A stretch of 64,000 nucleotides of DNA, taken from the NCBI RefSeq assembly GCF_013349995.1, contig NZ_JABVXF010000002.1, forward strand, positions 1-64,000, read 5' to 3'. A program made the position numbers and the translations under genes. Position 1 is the first letter of the stretch, and each line of letters opens with the position of its first letter. Source of the DNA: Pseudoalteromonas sp. 0303. Lineage in GTDB: Bacteria > Pseudomonadota > Gammaproteobacteria > Enterobacterales > Alteromonadaceae. This document shows positions 9,663-19,311 of the stretch, one piece after another. The notes below the pieces were generated by a model that was not told where the DNA came from, did no database searches, and saw only the letters and a list, made by a program, of their open reading frames with translations.

Positions 9663-9691
9663 AAAAAAACCGCTCAATGAGCGGTTTTTTC
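9663..9691. terminator. Bidirectional terminator between opgH and pstS
   Basis: Stem ACCGCTC / GAGCGGT with loop AAT, flanked by an A-run on the left and a T-run on the right, so it can serve both opgH (+) and the convergent pstS (-). Confidence 0.85.
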
Positions 9692-9710
9692 ATCTATGTC
9701 TGTATGGTTG

Positions 9711-10679
9711 TTACAGAAGGCCTAGCTTTTTAAGTTCAGCCATTGCCATTTTACCTGAAAGTGGCACATAACCATCTTTCTCAACAATTTTTTGACCGTC
9801 TACAGAAAGAACCATTTTTAAGAACTCTGCATCGATTGGTGAAAGCGGCTTGTTAGGGTGCTTGTTCACATAAACGTATAAGAAACGAGATAGTGGGTAT
9901 TTACCTGTTGCTACGTTTTCTAATGTTGCATCAACAAAGTTATCGCCTTTCTTAGAAAGTGGAACTGTGCGTACACCTGATGTTTTATAACCGATACCTG
10001 AGTAACCAATCGCGTTCACTGAAGAAGAGATTGACTGTACTACAGATGCAGAACCAGGTTGTTCATTTACGTTGTTGCGGAAGTCACCTTTACAAAGTGC
10101 TTTCTTCTTGAAGTAACCGTAAGTACCTGATACTGAGTTACGACCGTAAAGCTGGATATCTTTTGCAGCCCAATCACCCTCAAGACCTACTTCGCTCCAA
10201 CGATTAACTTGTTCACTTGCACCACATTTACGTGTAGAAGAGAAAATCGCATCAACTTGGTCAATACGTAAACCTTTGATTGGGTTATCTTTGTGTACGA
10301 ATACAGCTAGAGCATCGATTGCAACGCGAACTTCAGTTGGCTTGTAGCCGTAACGCTTTTCGAATGCTTCGATTTCTTTTGACTTCATACGACGGCTCAT
10401 TGGGCCGAAGTTTGCTGTACCTTCTGTTAATGCTGGAGGAGCAGTTGAAGAACCCGCTGCTTGGATTTGAATATTTACGTTTGGATAGAAGCGTTTGTAC
10501 TCTTCTGCCCAGAACGTCATCATGTTTGCAAGAGTGTCAGAACCAACAGATGAGAAGTTACCAGAGATACCACTTGTTTTAGTGTACTCAGGCATATCTT
10601 TATCAACTGCAGCTGCTTGTGCTGATACAAATGTTGTTACAGCCACACCCATTGCGGCAACGAGATTTTTGAATTTCAT
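9711..10679 (-). CDS. pstS: Phosphate ABC transporter substrate-binding protein PstS
   Basis: Periplasmic phosphate-binding protein of the PstSCAB importer. The 322-residue product has a signal peptide (cleavage near QAAA24) and phosphate-binding segments [19 protein letters not shown] and [12 protein letters not shown]. It lies 91 bases downstream of phoR on the same strand, and Pho-box-like repeats fill that gap, so phosphate-starvation induction by PhoB is inferred. pstC, pstA, pstB and phoU are not in the window. It belongs to the PBP-like PstS group common in Vibrio and Alteromonadales. Confidence 0.92.
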   Translation of the reverse strand: MKFKNLVAAMGVAVTTFVSAQAAAVDKDMPEYTKTSGISGNFSSVGSDTLANMMTFWAEEYKRFYPNVNIQIQAAGSSTAPPALTEGTANFGPMSRRMKSKEIEAFEKRYGYKPTEVRVAIDALAVFVHKDNPIKGLRIDQVDAIFSSTRKCGASEQVNRWSEVGLEGDWAAKDIQLYGRNSVSGTYGYFKKKALCKGDFRNNVNEQPGSASVVQSISSSVNAIGYSGIGYKTSGVRTVPLSKKGDNFVDATLENVATGKYPLSRFLYVYVNKHPNKPLSPIDAEFLKMVLSVDGQKIVEKDGYVPLSGKMAMAELKKLGLL

Positions 10680-10729
10680 AGGGGTTACTCCGATTTGTTC
10701 GTCCCATTTCCTAACTGCGGTCTACTCTA

Positions 10730-10779
10730 ATGACACTAGATGACAGTTAGATTACCCTTAAATGACATTTTTATGACTT
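10730..10779 (-). promoter_or_regulatory. Tandem Pho-box-like repeats upstream of pstS
   Basis: Read on the minus strand there are four TGTCAT/GTCAT-type heptamers, at 10773-10779, 10762-10768, 10740-10746 and 10730-10736. They are spaced 11, 22 and 10 bases apart. The first pair has the classic form heptamer-AAAA-heptamer. PhoB binds direct repeats of CTGTCAT at 11-base intervals. The distal repeat overlaps the phoR stop codon. Confidence 0.65.
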
Positions 10780-12102
10780 TGCAGTTTTTTTGGTATTACC
10801 TGCAATACGCACGACTTTTTCGCTACCAAATGCAAACGCAAAGGTCGAGCCTTGTCCTAATTTACTGCTGATATCTAAACGACTATCATGCCTTGTAAGT
10901 ACATGTTTTGTAATTGCTAAACCTAGCCCAGACCCACCTGTCGTACGGCTACGAGCTTTATCGACACGATAAAAACGCTCGGTTAAACGGTTAATATGCT
11001 CTGCGGCAATACCATCACCATTATCGGTCACACTAAATGCGGCTTGGTTATCTTTAAGCTGCCAATCAACCACAATCTTGCCACCTGGCTTGGTGTAATG
11101 AATGGCATTAAAAACAAGGTTAGAAAAGGCACTGCGTAATTCATCTTCGGCCCCTTTAATATCTAAACTCGTATCAACATTAAATATAAGCTCATGGCCT
11201 TTGTCTTGGTTCAATGACTGTGCTTCGGTTTGAATATAGGTAAGAAGCTGCGGCACATTGACAGGTTTATCGTTATCTTGACGACGTGCCCCTTCAATAC
11301 GCGACAACGAAAGTAATTGATTGACCAAGCTATCCATACGCTTACATTGTTCAAGCATGGTTGTTTGCGCTTTTTGCCACATTGCAGGAGGTGGTAAGCT
11401 ATCTGAATCAAGCATTTCTAAGTAACCGGTTACCACAGTAAGCGGTGTTCTCAGCTCATGAGAAACATTGGCCACAAAGTCTTTACGCATCTGCTCAAGT
11501 TGCTTTAAGCGAGTAACATCACGCACCACCATCATCAACTGTGAACTCGCATAGGGCATAACACGAAACTCTAAGGTTTGATCGTAGCTGTGGCCACCAT
11601 CAAGCTCGAGCGGTTCATCGAAACAGGCTTTATGCATGTACTTTGCAAACTTAGGATCGCGAATAAGATTATCTAAGCGTTGCCCATGATCAGTAGGCCA
11701 CTGTAACCCTAAAACTTTTAAAGCCAATTGGTTACACCAAATAATGCTTAGGTCTTTTTGTAATACGACAACCGCATCAGGCACAGCCTCGGCGCCGTCA
11801 CGAAAACGGCGTATTAAGTCTGCCAATTCATTGCGTTTTTTACGGTTGCGGTGTTGTAAATGATAGATCCCTTCAAAGACTTGCTCCCACGCTCCCTCCC
11901 CTTCGGGTGGGTTAAAACTACGTTGATTAAGGAGCCAATCGCTGAGGCGATATAATTGATGATAATGCCAAATTAAAAGTGCAAAAGAGCCTAAAAATAA
12001 AAGCAAAAAAGGCGCACCTACAAGTACGCCAACTAATAACAAGGGTAAGAAATACATAAACAGGCGTTTTGCTAACGCCTGTTTATTCACTACTCGATAC
12101 AT
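10771..12102 (-). CDS. phoR: Phosphate regulon sensor histidine kinase PhoR
   Basis: Inner-membrane kinase that phosphorylates PhoB when phosphate is limiting. In 443 residues (E. coli 431) there are two closely spaced membrane segments (about 13-46), a PAS domain (about 97-200), the dimerisation/phosphoacceptor motif VSHELRTPL with H215, and an HATPase domain with NLVFNAIHY, DNGDGI and GGSGLGLAI. There is no large periplasmic domain, as in E. coli PhoR. It begins 56 bases after phoB and belongs to the same transcription unit. Confidence 0.95.
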   Translation of the reverse strand: MYRVVNKQALAKRLFMYFLPLLLVGVLVGAPFLLLFLGSFALLIWHYHQLYRLSDWLLNQRSFNPPEGEGAWEQVFEGIYHLQHRNRKKRNELADLIRRFRDGAEAVPDAVVVLQKDLSIIWCNQLALKVLGLQWPTDHGQRLDNLIRDPKFAKYMHKACFDEPLELDGGHSYDQTLEFRVMPYASSQLMMVVRDVTRLKQLEQMRKDFVANVSHELRTPLTVVTGYLEMLDSDSLPPPAMWQKAQTTMLEQCKRMDSLVNQLLSLSRIEGARRQDNDKPVNVPQLLTYIQTEAQSLNQDKGHELIFNVDTSLDIKGAEDELRSAFSNLVFNAIHYTKPGGKIVVDWQLKDNQAAFSVTDNGDGIAAEHINRLTERFYRVDKARSRTTGGSGLGLAITKHVLTRHDSRLDISSKLGQGSTFAFAFGSEKVVRIAGNTKKTAKS

Positions 12103-12158
12103 ACACTCACTTTACCTTAAGTATGTAAATTAGCTTGTTAAGGTCATTGCCATGACAC

Positions 12159-12848
12159 TTATAATTTACTTGAAAAACGATAGCCTGCACCGCGAACGGT
12201 TTGCACTAAACGGTCATGCCCTAATGGTGCAATCGCTTTACGTAGACGACGAATATGTACATCAACAGTACGGTCTTCTACATATACATTTGTTCCCCAT
12301 ACATGATCAAGTAATTGTTCACGGCTGTAAACACGTTCAGGATGCGTCATGAAGAAATGTAGTAATCTAAATTCAGTAGGCCCCATATCTAATTCACTAC
12401 CTTCTGATGTTACACGGTGTGAGATTGGGTCAAGGCGTAAGCCATGAACTTCAATGGCTTCTTCTAATGAGGTTGGTGAAACACGGCGAATAACCGCTTT
12501 AATGCGCGCCATTAATTCTTTAGGAGAAAATGGTTTGGTTACGTAATCATCAGCACCTACTTCAAGGCCGCGTACTTTGTCTTCTTCTTCACCGCGAGCA
12601 GTCAGCATAATGATAGGGATCTGACGAGTATATTCGTTTTGCTTAAATTTCTTAGCAATTTGAATACCGCTACCACCAGGTAACATCCAATCTAATAAAA
12701 CCATATCTGGGTATGGTTCAACCATAGCTTCAATCGCAGAGTCATAATCTTCTGCTTCAATTGCTTGAAAACCATTTTGCTCTAAAACAAAAACCAGCAT
12801 CTCTCTGATAGGCGCTTCGTCATCGACGACTAGTACTTTACGTGACAT
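12159..12848 (-). CDS. phoB: Phosphate regulon response regulator PhoB
   Basis: OmpR-family activator of the Pho regulon. The 229-residue protein (E. coli 229) has a receiver domain with the acidic pair D9/D10, phosphoacceptor D53 (LLDWMLPG) and the conserved lysine in TKPFSPKEL. The C-terminal winged helix shows [12 protein letters not shown] and [11 protein letters not shown], ending [11 protein letters not shown]. Pho-box-like repeats 41-68 bases upstream of the start codon suggest autoregulation. Confidence 0.97.
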   Translation of the reverse strand: MSRKVLVVDDEAPIREMLVFVLEQNGFQAIEAEDYDSAIEAMVEPYPDMVLLDWMLPGGSGIQIAKKFKQNEYTRQIPIIMLTARGEEEDKVRGLEVGADDYVTKPFSPKELMARIKAVIRRVSPTSLEEAIEVHGLRLDPISHRVTSEGSELDMGPTEFRLLHFFMTHPERVYSREQLLDHVWGTNVYVEDRTVDVHIRRLRKAIAPLGHDRLVQTVRGAGYRFSSKL

Positions 12849-12888
12849 TCCAATTTATCTCTTTCGTTAGCGAACTGGTTTCATTATT

Positions 12889-12916
12889 ATGACTAAGTAT
12901 GACATTTTTATGAAAG
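12889..12916 (-). promoter_or_regulatory. Pho-box-like repeats upstream of phoB
   Basis: On the minus strand three heptamers at 12910-12916 (CTTTCAT), 12899-12905 (ATGTCAT) and 12889-12895 (TAGTCAT) are spaced 11 and 10 bases. The first two are separated by AAAA, as in the Pho-box consensus. Confidence 0.65.
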
Positions 12917-12994
12917 TCTAACGAGTAATTGAAAAAGCGCAAAAAAATCAATGCAAAAATAGCCATTTTTTACGCTTAAATAGTAAATTTCGGA

Positions 12995-13945
12995 TTAAAA
13001 GTCATACCTTAAAGTGACTGCAAGATGATCTTCATCAGCATTATTATCTAGTGAAAATTGCGTATACCACATGTACATACGTGCTTGTTTTGACAGGCTT
13101 CGTTCAACCCCAATAGAAGTACCACTGCCCGAATCTTTCAACTTACCAAAGCTGCCATCAGTATCTTGATATTGCGCCAGCAACTTATATTTATCTATTT
13201 TGTAAGATGCGCTCACTAAAAACCCATCTTCTTTGTCAGAACTGGTGACTTTTTCGCTTTGTTGATACATACCGCCTAAGGTTAAATCGCCTAATTTGCC
13301 TTGCGCCGTAAACCGTGTTGTATCATAACCGGCTACTTTACTGTCGTGGGCAACACTTACAAAATAAGGCGCTTTTTTAAATTTACTATCACCATACATA
13401 AATGCCGCAGAAACACCGGTTTCTTCATCTTGTTTGGAGTTATCTTCAGCAATATAGGTGACCACAAATTGCATATTGCCAACAATTGGCGAACTGTAAT
13501 GAACCACATCACCAAGGCGATTTTCACCATTGAACAAGGCTTTAACATCACCATCAAAGTCGTTCATTAAATCAATTTTACCCTGCGATACTTTTAACGC
13601 GGTATCGTGACGACCAAGCACTACCTGCCCATAACTGCCTTGTAGACCAACATATTGATTACGCGCGGTAATATTCTCTTCAGTTTTACCATCGCTATCT
13701 TGATCTGCCGCATTTACTGCAAATTCAAACTTATATACGGCTTTTAACCCATCGCTTATTTCACCGCTGCCTTTGATCCCCATACGAGAGTTATAGCTCT
13801 CAATAGACGTTTCGCTGCCATCGCCAGTGTCGCTATTAGCAACCCCTAAATGGGCCCGACCATACACATCTACAGCTTCGGCAGCACTATGAAAAGAAAT
13901 AATGCACATTGCAAAGCTCGACAACATCATGGCAGGTTTATTCAT
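12995..13945 (-). CDS. Outer-membrane porin (general Gram-negative porin family)
   Basis: The 316-residue protein has a signal peptide (cleavage near SAAEA23 before VDVYGRAHLG) and a 16-strand-type porin barrel with YNSRMGIKG, AVYKFEF, NQYVGLQG and VVLGRHD. It ends in the outer-membrane sorting signal LRYDF with terminal phenylalanine. The ATG at 13945 has GAGGAT seven bases upstream; the frame is open 33 codons further up but without a signal peptide. It lies upstream of phoB on the same strand. The upstream region holds an unusual repeat array (14038-14286). The substrate is unknown. Confidence 0.88.
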   Translation of the reverse strand: MNKPAMMLSSFAMCIISFHSAAEAVDVYGRAHLGVANSDTGDGSETSIESYNSRMGIKGSGEISDGLKAVYKFEFAVNAADQDSDGKTEENITARNQYVGLQGSYGQVVLGRHDTALKVSQGKIDLMNDFDGDVKALFNGENRLGDVVHYSSPIVGNMQFVVTYIAEDNSKQDEETGVSAAFMYGDSKFKKAPYFVSVAHDSKVAGYDTTRFTAQGKLGDLTLGGMYQQSEKVTSSDKEDGFLVSASYKIDKYKLLAQYQDTDGSFGKLKDSGSGTSIGVERSLSKQARMYMWYTQFSLDNNADEDHLAVTLRYDF

Positions 13946-14037
13946 GGTAGCGATCCTCAATTTAAGCAATAACTTAAAAATCGAACATAAAGGGCTTTTG
14001 GTCAAGGCGAGGAGGAGATATTTCAAATAAAAATCAC

Positions 14038-14286
14038 GGATCACTGATCTACCAACTTAATCAGATCAGGATCAGATTTTTACTAAGAAGATCAACTTCA
14101 GATCAGTTTTTTACTTAGAGAATAAGATAACTTGTTGATTTAATGTTAAGGCGCTCAGCATTTCGTTTAAAAGATGAGCAAAGAAAAGCCTGTGATCAGT
14201 ATACAACTAGTAAAATAATGATCCGTGAAAGCGAAGGTTAGTAAAACAGTGATCCTGAAAAACACGAGTAAGTATATCGCTGATCC
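14038..14286. repeat. Six-copy GGATCA-TTTACT motif array in two inverted clusters, 31-bp phasing
   Basis: An 18-bp motif close to GGATCAnnnwTTTACTwA occurs six times. Three copies read on the plus strand (starts 14038, 14069, 14100) and three on the minus strand (14207-14224, 14238-14255, 14269-14286). Within each cluster the copies are exactly 31 bp apart, about three helical turns. GATCA and TAC are invariant. The region holds 11 GATC sites in about 260 bp, where about one is expected. It lies 93-341 bp upstream of the porin start codon. An operator array or Dam-sensitive control region is inferred. Confidence 0.75.
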
Positions 14287-14303
14287 GCCTTGATCGAATC
14301 ATA

Positions 14304-14333
14304 TAAAAAAACCGGCATAAAGCCGGCTTTTTC
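14304..14333 (-). terminator. Terminator of fba
   Basis: CCGGC / GCCGG stem with a five-base loop, flanked by an A-run and a T-run. It lies 13 bases beyond the fba stop on the minus strand. Confidence 0.8.
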
Positions 14334-14346
14334 AAATTACTATCAA

Positions 14347-15411
14347 TTACTTAATTTGTGGATCAAGTTCACCTGATAAGTATTTAAGATGCATATCATC
14401 TAAAGAGATAGGCTTGATCTTACCAGCTTGTCCTGCCGTACCAAATGCTTCGTAGCGAGCAACACAGATCTCTGTCATTGCTTTCGTTGCTTCAGCTAAG
14501 TATTTACGTGGATCAAAGTTAGCTGGGTTTAAAGCTAAGTGACGACGAATTGCACCTGTTGATGCTAAACGAAGATCGGTATCGATATTAACTTTACGAA
14601 CACCGTACTTAATACCTTCGATGATCTGCTCTACTGGCACGCCATACGTTTCAGGAATTTCGCCACCGTATTGGTTAATCACTTCTAACCACTCTTGTGG
14701 AACAGAAGAAGAACCATGCATTACTAAGTGAGTGTTAGGAATACGCGCGTGAATTTCTTTAATGCGATCAATCGCTAAGATATCGTCTGTTGGTGGACGA
14801 GTGAACTTGTACGCACCATGTGATGTACCACAAGCAATAGCAAGTGCATCAACCTTAGTTTTACTAACGAAATCAGCGGCTTCTTCAGGATCTGTTAGCA
14901 TTTGATCAGTAGACAATTTACCTTCTGCACCCACGCCGTCTTCTTCACCTGCTTCACCTGTTTCCAGTGAACCTAAAACACCTAACTCGCCTTCAACAGA
15001 CACACCACAAGCATGAGCCATTTCAACGGTTTGACGAGTTACATCAACATTATATTCATAGCTTGAAGGAGTTTTACCATCAGACATTAATGAGCCATCC
15101 ATCATAACTGATGAAAAGCCTAACTGGATTGAGCGCTGACATACACCTGGTGAAGTACCGTGGTCTTGGTGCATTACAACTGGGATATGAGGCCATTCTT
15201 CAACGGCTGCTAAAATCATATGACGAATAAAAGGGGCACCAGCATAGGCACGTGCGCCTGCTGAACCTTGTACAATTACCGGGCTGTTTGTTTTGTCAGC
15301 CGCTTCCATAATTGCACGCATTTGCTCTTGGTTATTAACGTTAAACGCAGGTACGCCGTAACCATTTTCAGCTGCATGATCAAGAAGTTGTCGCATACTG
15401 ATTAAAGCCAT
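14347..15411 (-). CDS. fba: Fructose-bisphosphate aldolase, class II
   Basis: Zinc-dependent interconversion of fructose 1,6-bisphosphate with DHAP and glyceraldehyde 3-phosphate. The 354-residue protein shows MHQDHG with the catalytic aspartate and a metal-binding histidine, VEGELGVLG with a metal-ligand glutamate, [21 protein letters not shown] and [12 protein letters not shown]. Sequence style and length match the class IIB (CbbA-like) subgroup rather than E. coli FbaA; this is a judgement by eye. It is the last gene of the epd-pgk-fba order, with a 197-base gap after pgk that may hold its own promoter. Confidence 0.95.
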   Translation of the reverse strand: MALISMRQLLDHAAENGYGVPAFNVNNQEQMRAIMEAADKTNSPVIVQGSAGARAYAGAPFIRHMILAAVEEWPHIPVVMHQDHGTSPGVCQRSIQLGFSSVMMDGSLMSDGKTPSSYEYNVDVTRQTVEMAHACGVSVEGELGVLGSLETGEAGEEDGVGAEGKLSTDQMLTDPEEAADFVSKTKVDALAIACGTSHGAYKFTRPPTDDILAIDRIKEIHARIPNTHLVMHGSSSVPQEWLEVINQYGGEIPETYGVPVEQIIEGIKYGVRKVNIDTDLRLASTGAIRRHLALNPANFDPRKYLAEATKAMTEICVARYEAFGTAGQAGKIKPISLDDMHLKYLSGELDPQIK

Positions 15412-15608
15412 TTGGTATTCTCCAAATTGTATCGACAGTAGTTCCCTACTATCTAGTTTGAACGGATAAGTTATTTTTTTGATGCATCACTGCATCACGA
15501 AAAGCTCGCGCCTACCGTAACAGCTGTAAATAAAACGAGGGTGAGAGGTATTTTATTAACAGCCAAACCAGCGTAATTACCTAATAACTACGCTGGCATA
15601 CGCACTAA

Positions 15609-16784
15609 TTACTTAGCACGTTCTTCAAGCATAGCAACTGCTGGTAATTTTTTCCCTTCTAAAAATTCAAGGAAAGCACCACCACCGGTTGAAATGTAAG
15701 AAACTTTATCGGCAATGCCGTATTTATCAATCGCTGCAAGCGTATCACCGCCACCAGCAATCGAGAATGCACTTGAGTTAGCAATCGCATCAGCAATAGC
15801 ACGTGTGCCATTACCAAATTGGTCAAATTCAAATACACCAACTGGACCATTCCATACAACAGTGCCCGCATTAGCAATGATTTTTGCTAATTGGTTTGCT
15901 GTATCAGGACCAATATCGAAGATCATGTCTTCGTCAGTTACTTCATTCACATCTTTTAATGTTGCCACTGCAGATTCTGAGAACTCATTACCTACAACAA
16001 CATCAGTTGGTACCGGTATTTCACCGTTATTAGCTTTTGCCGCAGCACTTAATTTGTTTGCTTCATCAATTAAATCAGCTTCAAATAAAGATTTACCTAC
16101 TGGGTGACCTGCCGCTGCGATGAAGGTATTAGCGATACCACCACCCGTTACAAGTTGATCAACCACTTTAGAAAGTGAATCAAGTACAGTTAACTTAGTC
16201 GATACTTTAGAGCCACCAACGATAGCAACCAAAGGACGAGCTGGGTTATCAAGCGCTTTACCTAGTGCGTCTAGCTCCGCCGCAAGTAGTGGACCTGCAC
16301 ATGCAACATCAGCAAATAAACCCACACCGTGAGTCGATGCTTGTGCACGGTGAGCCGTACCAAATGCGTCCATTACGTAAACATCACATAATGCAGCTAG
16401 TTTTTTAGACAGTGCTTCGTCATTTTTCTTTTCGCCAGCGTTAAAACGCACGTTTTCGAAAACAACAACTTCGTTATCAGCAACGTCTACGCCTTCTAGG
16501 TAGTCTTTTTCAAGACGAACTGTTTGCTCAAGGGCATCATTTAAATAATTAACCACAGGGGCAAGCGAAAACGCTTCATCATATTCCCCTTCCGTAGGGC
16601 GGCCAAGGTGTGTCATCACCATTACTTTAGCGCCTTTTTCTAACGCTAATTTGATAGTTGGTAATGCTGCACGAATACGTGCATCAGAGGTCACTTTACC
16701 TTCTTTTACAGGCACATTTAAATCTTCACGAATTAACACGCGTTTGCCGTTTAAATCTAAATCTGCCATTTTAATGACCGACAT
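15609..16784 (-). CDS. pgk: Phosphoglycerate kinase
   Basis: Transfers phosphate from 1,3-bisphosphoglycerate to ADP. The 391-residue protein (E. coli 387) starts with a short [11 protein letters not shown] leader, then [12 protein letters not shown] (substrate-binding N-domain), [25 protein letters not shown], the nucleotide-domain segment WNGPVGVFE and GGGDTLAA near the C-terminus. It starts 42 bases after the epd stop on the same strand, in the conserved epd-pgk-fba order. Confidence 0.97.
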   Translation of the reverse strand: MSVIKMADLDLNGKRVLIREDLNVPVKEGKVTSDARIRAALPTIKLALEKGAKVMVMTHLGRPTEGEYDEAFSLAPVVNYLNDALEQTVRLEKDYLEGVDVADNEVVVFENVRFNAGEKKNDEALSKKLAALCDVYVMDAFGTAHRAQASTHGVGLFADVACAGPLLAAELDALGKALDNPARPLVAIVGGSKVSTKLTVLDSLSKVVDQLVTGGGIANTFIAAAGHPVGKSLFEADLIDEANKLSAAAKANNGEIPVPTDVVVGNEFSESAVATLKDVNEVTDEDMIFDIGPDTANQLAKIIANAGTVVWNGPVGVFEFDQFGNGTRAIADAIANSSAFSIAGGGDTLAAIDKYGIADKVSYISTGGGAFLEFLEGKKLPAVAMLEERAK

Positions 16785-16826
16785 GGACTTCTCCTTAGTT
16801 AACGATACTAATATTATATTTATAAA

Positions 16827-17843
16827 TTATTGGCTTACAGCCATCATCGCACGCGCAGTGTCGAGCATACGATTCGCAAAGCCCCACTCATTATCGCACC
16901 ACACTAACAACTTTATCAGTCGTTTATGACTAACACGTGTCTGAGTGCCATCTATGATACAAGAATGTGGGTCATGATTAAAATCTACCGATACCAATGG
17001 CTCTTCTGTGTAGCTTAAAATACCGTCAAGGCGGTCTTTTGCAGCTAACTTAAGTGCCTGATTGACAGTCGCTAAATTCACATCGGTATTCACTGTTACA
17101 CTTAAATCCATCGCCGTCACATTGATAGTTGGTACCCTAACAGCAATGGCTTCGAAGCGACTATGAAACTTAGGCAAAATACGCTCAATACCACGAGCAA
17201 GCTTTGTATCTACCGGAATAATAGACTGGCTTGCAGCGCGAGTACGACGTAAATCATGATGATACGCATCAATCACTTGCTGATCATGCATCGAGGCATG
17301 AATCGTTGTAATAGCCCCGGATTCAATCGAAAATGCGTCATCCAGCACTTTAATTACTGGCACAATACAGTTTGTGGTACATGAACCGTTTGAAACAATC
17401 GTATGTTCAGCTTTTAGCTCATCATCGTTAATACCATACACAATTGTGGCATCAACATCAGCATCTGCAGGCTGTGAAAACAATACTTTTTTTGCACCAG
17501 CAGCTAAGTGTAGTTCTGCATGTTCACGAGAGTGATACACCCCAGTACATTCAAGAACCACATCAACATCAAGAGTTTGCCAAGGCAGTTCTGCAGGGTT
17601 TTCTTCTGCAAATAAGGCTATAGAGTCGTTAGCAACCGTTAAAGTATCTTCGCCAAGATTAACTGGGAATGAAAAGCGGCCGTGAGATGTATCGTATTTA
17701 AGGAGATGGGCAATGCCCTTAGGGTCGGCTAATTCGTTAATAGCGACAATTTTGATTTGATCTTCAAGCCCTGATTCATACAGAGCACGGACGATGTTAC
17801 GCCCGATTCGACCAAAACCATTAATTGCAAGTTTGATTGCCAT
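16827..17843 (-). CDS. epd: D-erythrose-4-phosphate dehydrogenase
   Basis: NAD-dependent oxidation of erythrose 4-phosphate to 4-phosphoerythronate in pyridoxal phosphate synthesis. The 338-residue protein is a GAPDH-family member with NGFGRIGRN (NAD fold) and active-site C155 in SNGSCTTNC. Stretches match E. coli Epd rather than Gap[44 protein letters not shown] and [15 protein letters not shown]. It heads the epd-pgk-fba group. Its upstream region carries a 78-bp tandem repeat starting about 40 bases from the ATG. Confidence 0.94.
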   Translation of the reverse strand: MAIKLAINGFGRIGRNIVRALYESGLEDQIKIVAINELADPKGIAHLLKYDTSHGRFSFPVNLGEDTLTVANDSIALFAEENPAELPWQTLDVDVVLECTGVYHSREHAELHLAAGAKKVLFSQPADADVDATIVYGINDDELKAEHTIVSNGSCTTNCIVPVIKVLDDAFSIESGAITTIHASMHDQQVIDAYHHDLRRTRAASQSIIPVDTKLARGIERILPKFHSRFEAIAVRVPTINVTAMDLSVTVNTDVNLATVNQALKLAAKDRLDGILSYTEEPLVSVDFNHDPHSCIIDGTQTRVSHKRLIKLLVWCDNEWGFANRMLDTARAMMAVSQ

Positions 17844-17885
17844 GAAGAAGAAAATCCACTCTATTTGCTTGCAGATAAAGGCAGC

Positions 17886-18195
17886 TGCCTTTTAGATGGC
17901 GGTATTGTAATCGACCTTACACATTATTATAAGAGGTCAAGTGAAATAAAAGTTGCTTAGCATGTTTTAGATGGCGCAGTTTTGGTAATCGACCTTACAC
18001 ATTATTATAAGAGGTCAGGTGAAATAAAAATTGCTTAGCATGTTTTAGATGGCGCAGTTTTGGTAATCGACCTGAAGAGTTTTTATAAGAGGTCATGTGA
18101 AATAAAAGTTGCTTAGCATGTTTTAGATGGCGCAGTTTTGGTAATAGACCTTACACATTTTTATAAGAGGGCAAGGTAAATAAAACTGCGTTAGC
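17886..18195. repeat. 78-bp tandem repeat array, about four units
   Basis: Nearly identical units begin at 17907, 17985, 18063 and 18141, with a partial unit before the first and a decaying last one. Each unit contains GACCT and AGGTC arms 16 bases apart that could form a hairpin, followed by a conserved GTGAAATAAAAGTTGCTTAGC segment. Stops occur in all the frames I checked, so it is noncoding. It lies between the methyltransferase-like gene and epd, upstream of the epd promoter. Confidence 0.9.
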
Positions 18196-18221
18196 GAGCT
18201 CATATAGCTTTCTGTATTCCT

Positions 18222-18683
18222 TTATAGCCAGCGACGAACAGATTTTTTGTATTGCTGGTATGCTGACCCAAACTTCTCTGCCATAAACGTTTCTTCTGGC
18301 ATAATTTGAAATCGATTCATATAGAGAATAAATACCGGCAACATAATAAAACTCGCAATATTACCAAGATAAATTCCCCAACCAACTAGTATTAGTAACA
18401 TACCAACATACATTGGGTTACGGCTAAATTGATAAACACCACTTGTAACAAGACTCGCCGACTTTTCTGGAATTCGAGGGTCAACGGTCGTACCTTGTTT
18501 ACGAAATTGATAAACACCTAATAAAGCAAACACCACACCTAAAAATGCAATGAGTAGTGCTACAAAAGATGATGCGAAAAACGAGAAGCTAAAACTCGTA
18601 AACAAGTCTGCTATGCCCCACATCATCAACGCAATGATCAGCAGCAGCAAAACTGGGGGCACTTTTAATTCTAACTGATTCAC
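18222..18683 (-). CDS. Isoprenylcysteine carboxylmethyltransferase-like membrane protein
   Basis: The 153-residue protein has four predicted membrane segments and the PEMT/ICMT-type C-terminal motif: GVYQFSRNPMYVG, then PEE near 128 and FGSAYQQYKKSVRRWL at the end. The family comprises SAM-dependent membrane methyltransferases; the substrate in bacteria is generally unknown. Its ATG overlaps the stop of the upstream exonuclease gene by four bases, so the two are translationally coupled. Confidence 0.85.
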   Translation of the reverse strand: MNQLELKVPPVLLLLIIALMMWGIADLFTSFSFSFFASSFVALLIAFLGVVFALLGVYQFRKQGTTVDPRIPEKSASLVTSGVYQFSRNPMYVGMLLILVGWGIYLGNIASFIMLPVFILYMNRFQIMPEETFMAEKFGSAYQQYKKSVRRWL

Positions 18684-19303
18684 ACAAGCTCCCCTACTTT
18701 CAATGCTTTACCACGACTAATTTGATGACACTGGGCTAAGAATAACTCCGCCGTTGCCATGGCATCAGTAAGGGCATGGTGCGAGCTGTAATGTGGTAAG
18801 TTGTAGCGTTTACGGCATTCGCTAAGTGTTAAATCATCGTGGCCAATTTCGTGGCCTTGCTGGTGCAGGCGTTTTTTTTCAATAACAAAGGTATCAAGAA
18901 TTAAACGCGCTTTTGCATCTAAGCCAAGCGTTCTGCAAGCCTGTTTTAAAAACCCCCAATCAAGTGCCGCGTTATGAAACACTAAAATGCACTCACCAAA
19001 ATGCTGATGCAGCTTACCCAGAATGGTTTCGAGGCTTTCACCTGTATCTATATCTTGTTTTGCAATACCGTGATAAATCGGGCTTTGCTCTAAGCTTTGC
19101 ACGTCTTTATTTATTAAGTGCTGTGCACCACTGAGTTTAATGCATTGATCTTCTATCATTACCCACGCCACCGAGACAATTTCGTGCTGGCGAGGGTCAA
19201 GGCCCGTTAATTCCATGTCTATCACTACATAACGCTCTTTATAAGCATCGACTGCCAAAAGTTGCTTGCGCGCTAAATACCGACTTAACCAGCGTTTAAC
19301 CAT
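18680..19303 (-). CDS. DnaQ-like 3'-5' exonuclease of the acetate gene cluster
   Basis: The 207-residue protein is a DEDDh exonuclease. Motif I is IDMELTGLDP (D29, E31), motif II FHNAALDWGFL and motif III HHALTDAMAT. It resembles the proofreading epsilon subunit of DNA polymerase III but lacks the polymerase-binding tail, and it has an N-terminal basic extension. It lies eight bases downstream of the DUF294 gene. In Vibrio and Shewanella a DnaQ-like gene and a DUF294 gene accompany actP and crbS (from memory of those genomes). The role in acetate use is unknown. Confidence 0.85.
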   Translation of the reverse strand: MVKRWLSRYLARKQLLAVDAYKERYVVIDMELTGLDPRQHEIVSVAWVMIEDQCIKLSGAQHLINKDVQSLEQSPIYHGIAKQDIDTGESLETILGKLHQHFGECILVFHNAALDWGFLKQACRTLGLDAKARLILDTFVIEKKRLHQQGHEIGHDDLTLSECRKRYNLPHYSSHHALTDAMATAELFLAQCHQISRGKALKVGELV

Positions 19304-19311
19304 AACGCCTC

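Noticed and set aside
10280..10743. Two plus-strand frames of 82-100 codons
   Set aside because: Antisense to pstS and its regulatory region; no coding features.
13946..14044. Longer N-terminus of the porin (33 extra codons)
   Set aside because: The extension is not a signal peptide, while ATG 13945 has GAGGAT and a good signal sequence.
15715..16107. A 130-codon plus-strand frame
   Set aside because: It lies fully antisense to pgk, whose motifs are intact; typical shadow frame.
17886..18195. CRISPR array
   Set aside because: The 78-bp units are alike along their whole length, with no unique spacers, and no cas genes are present.
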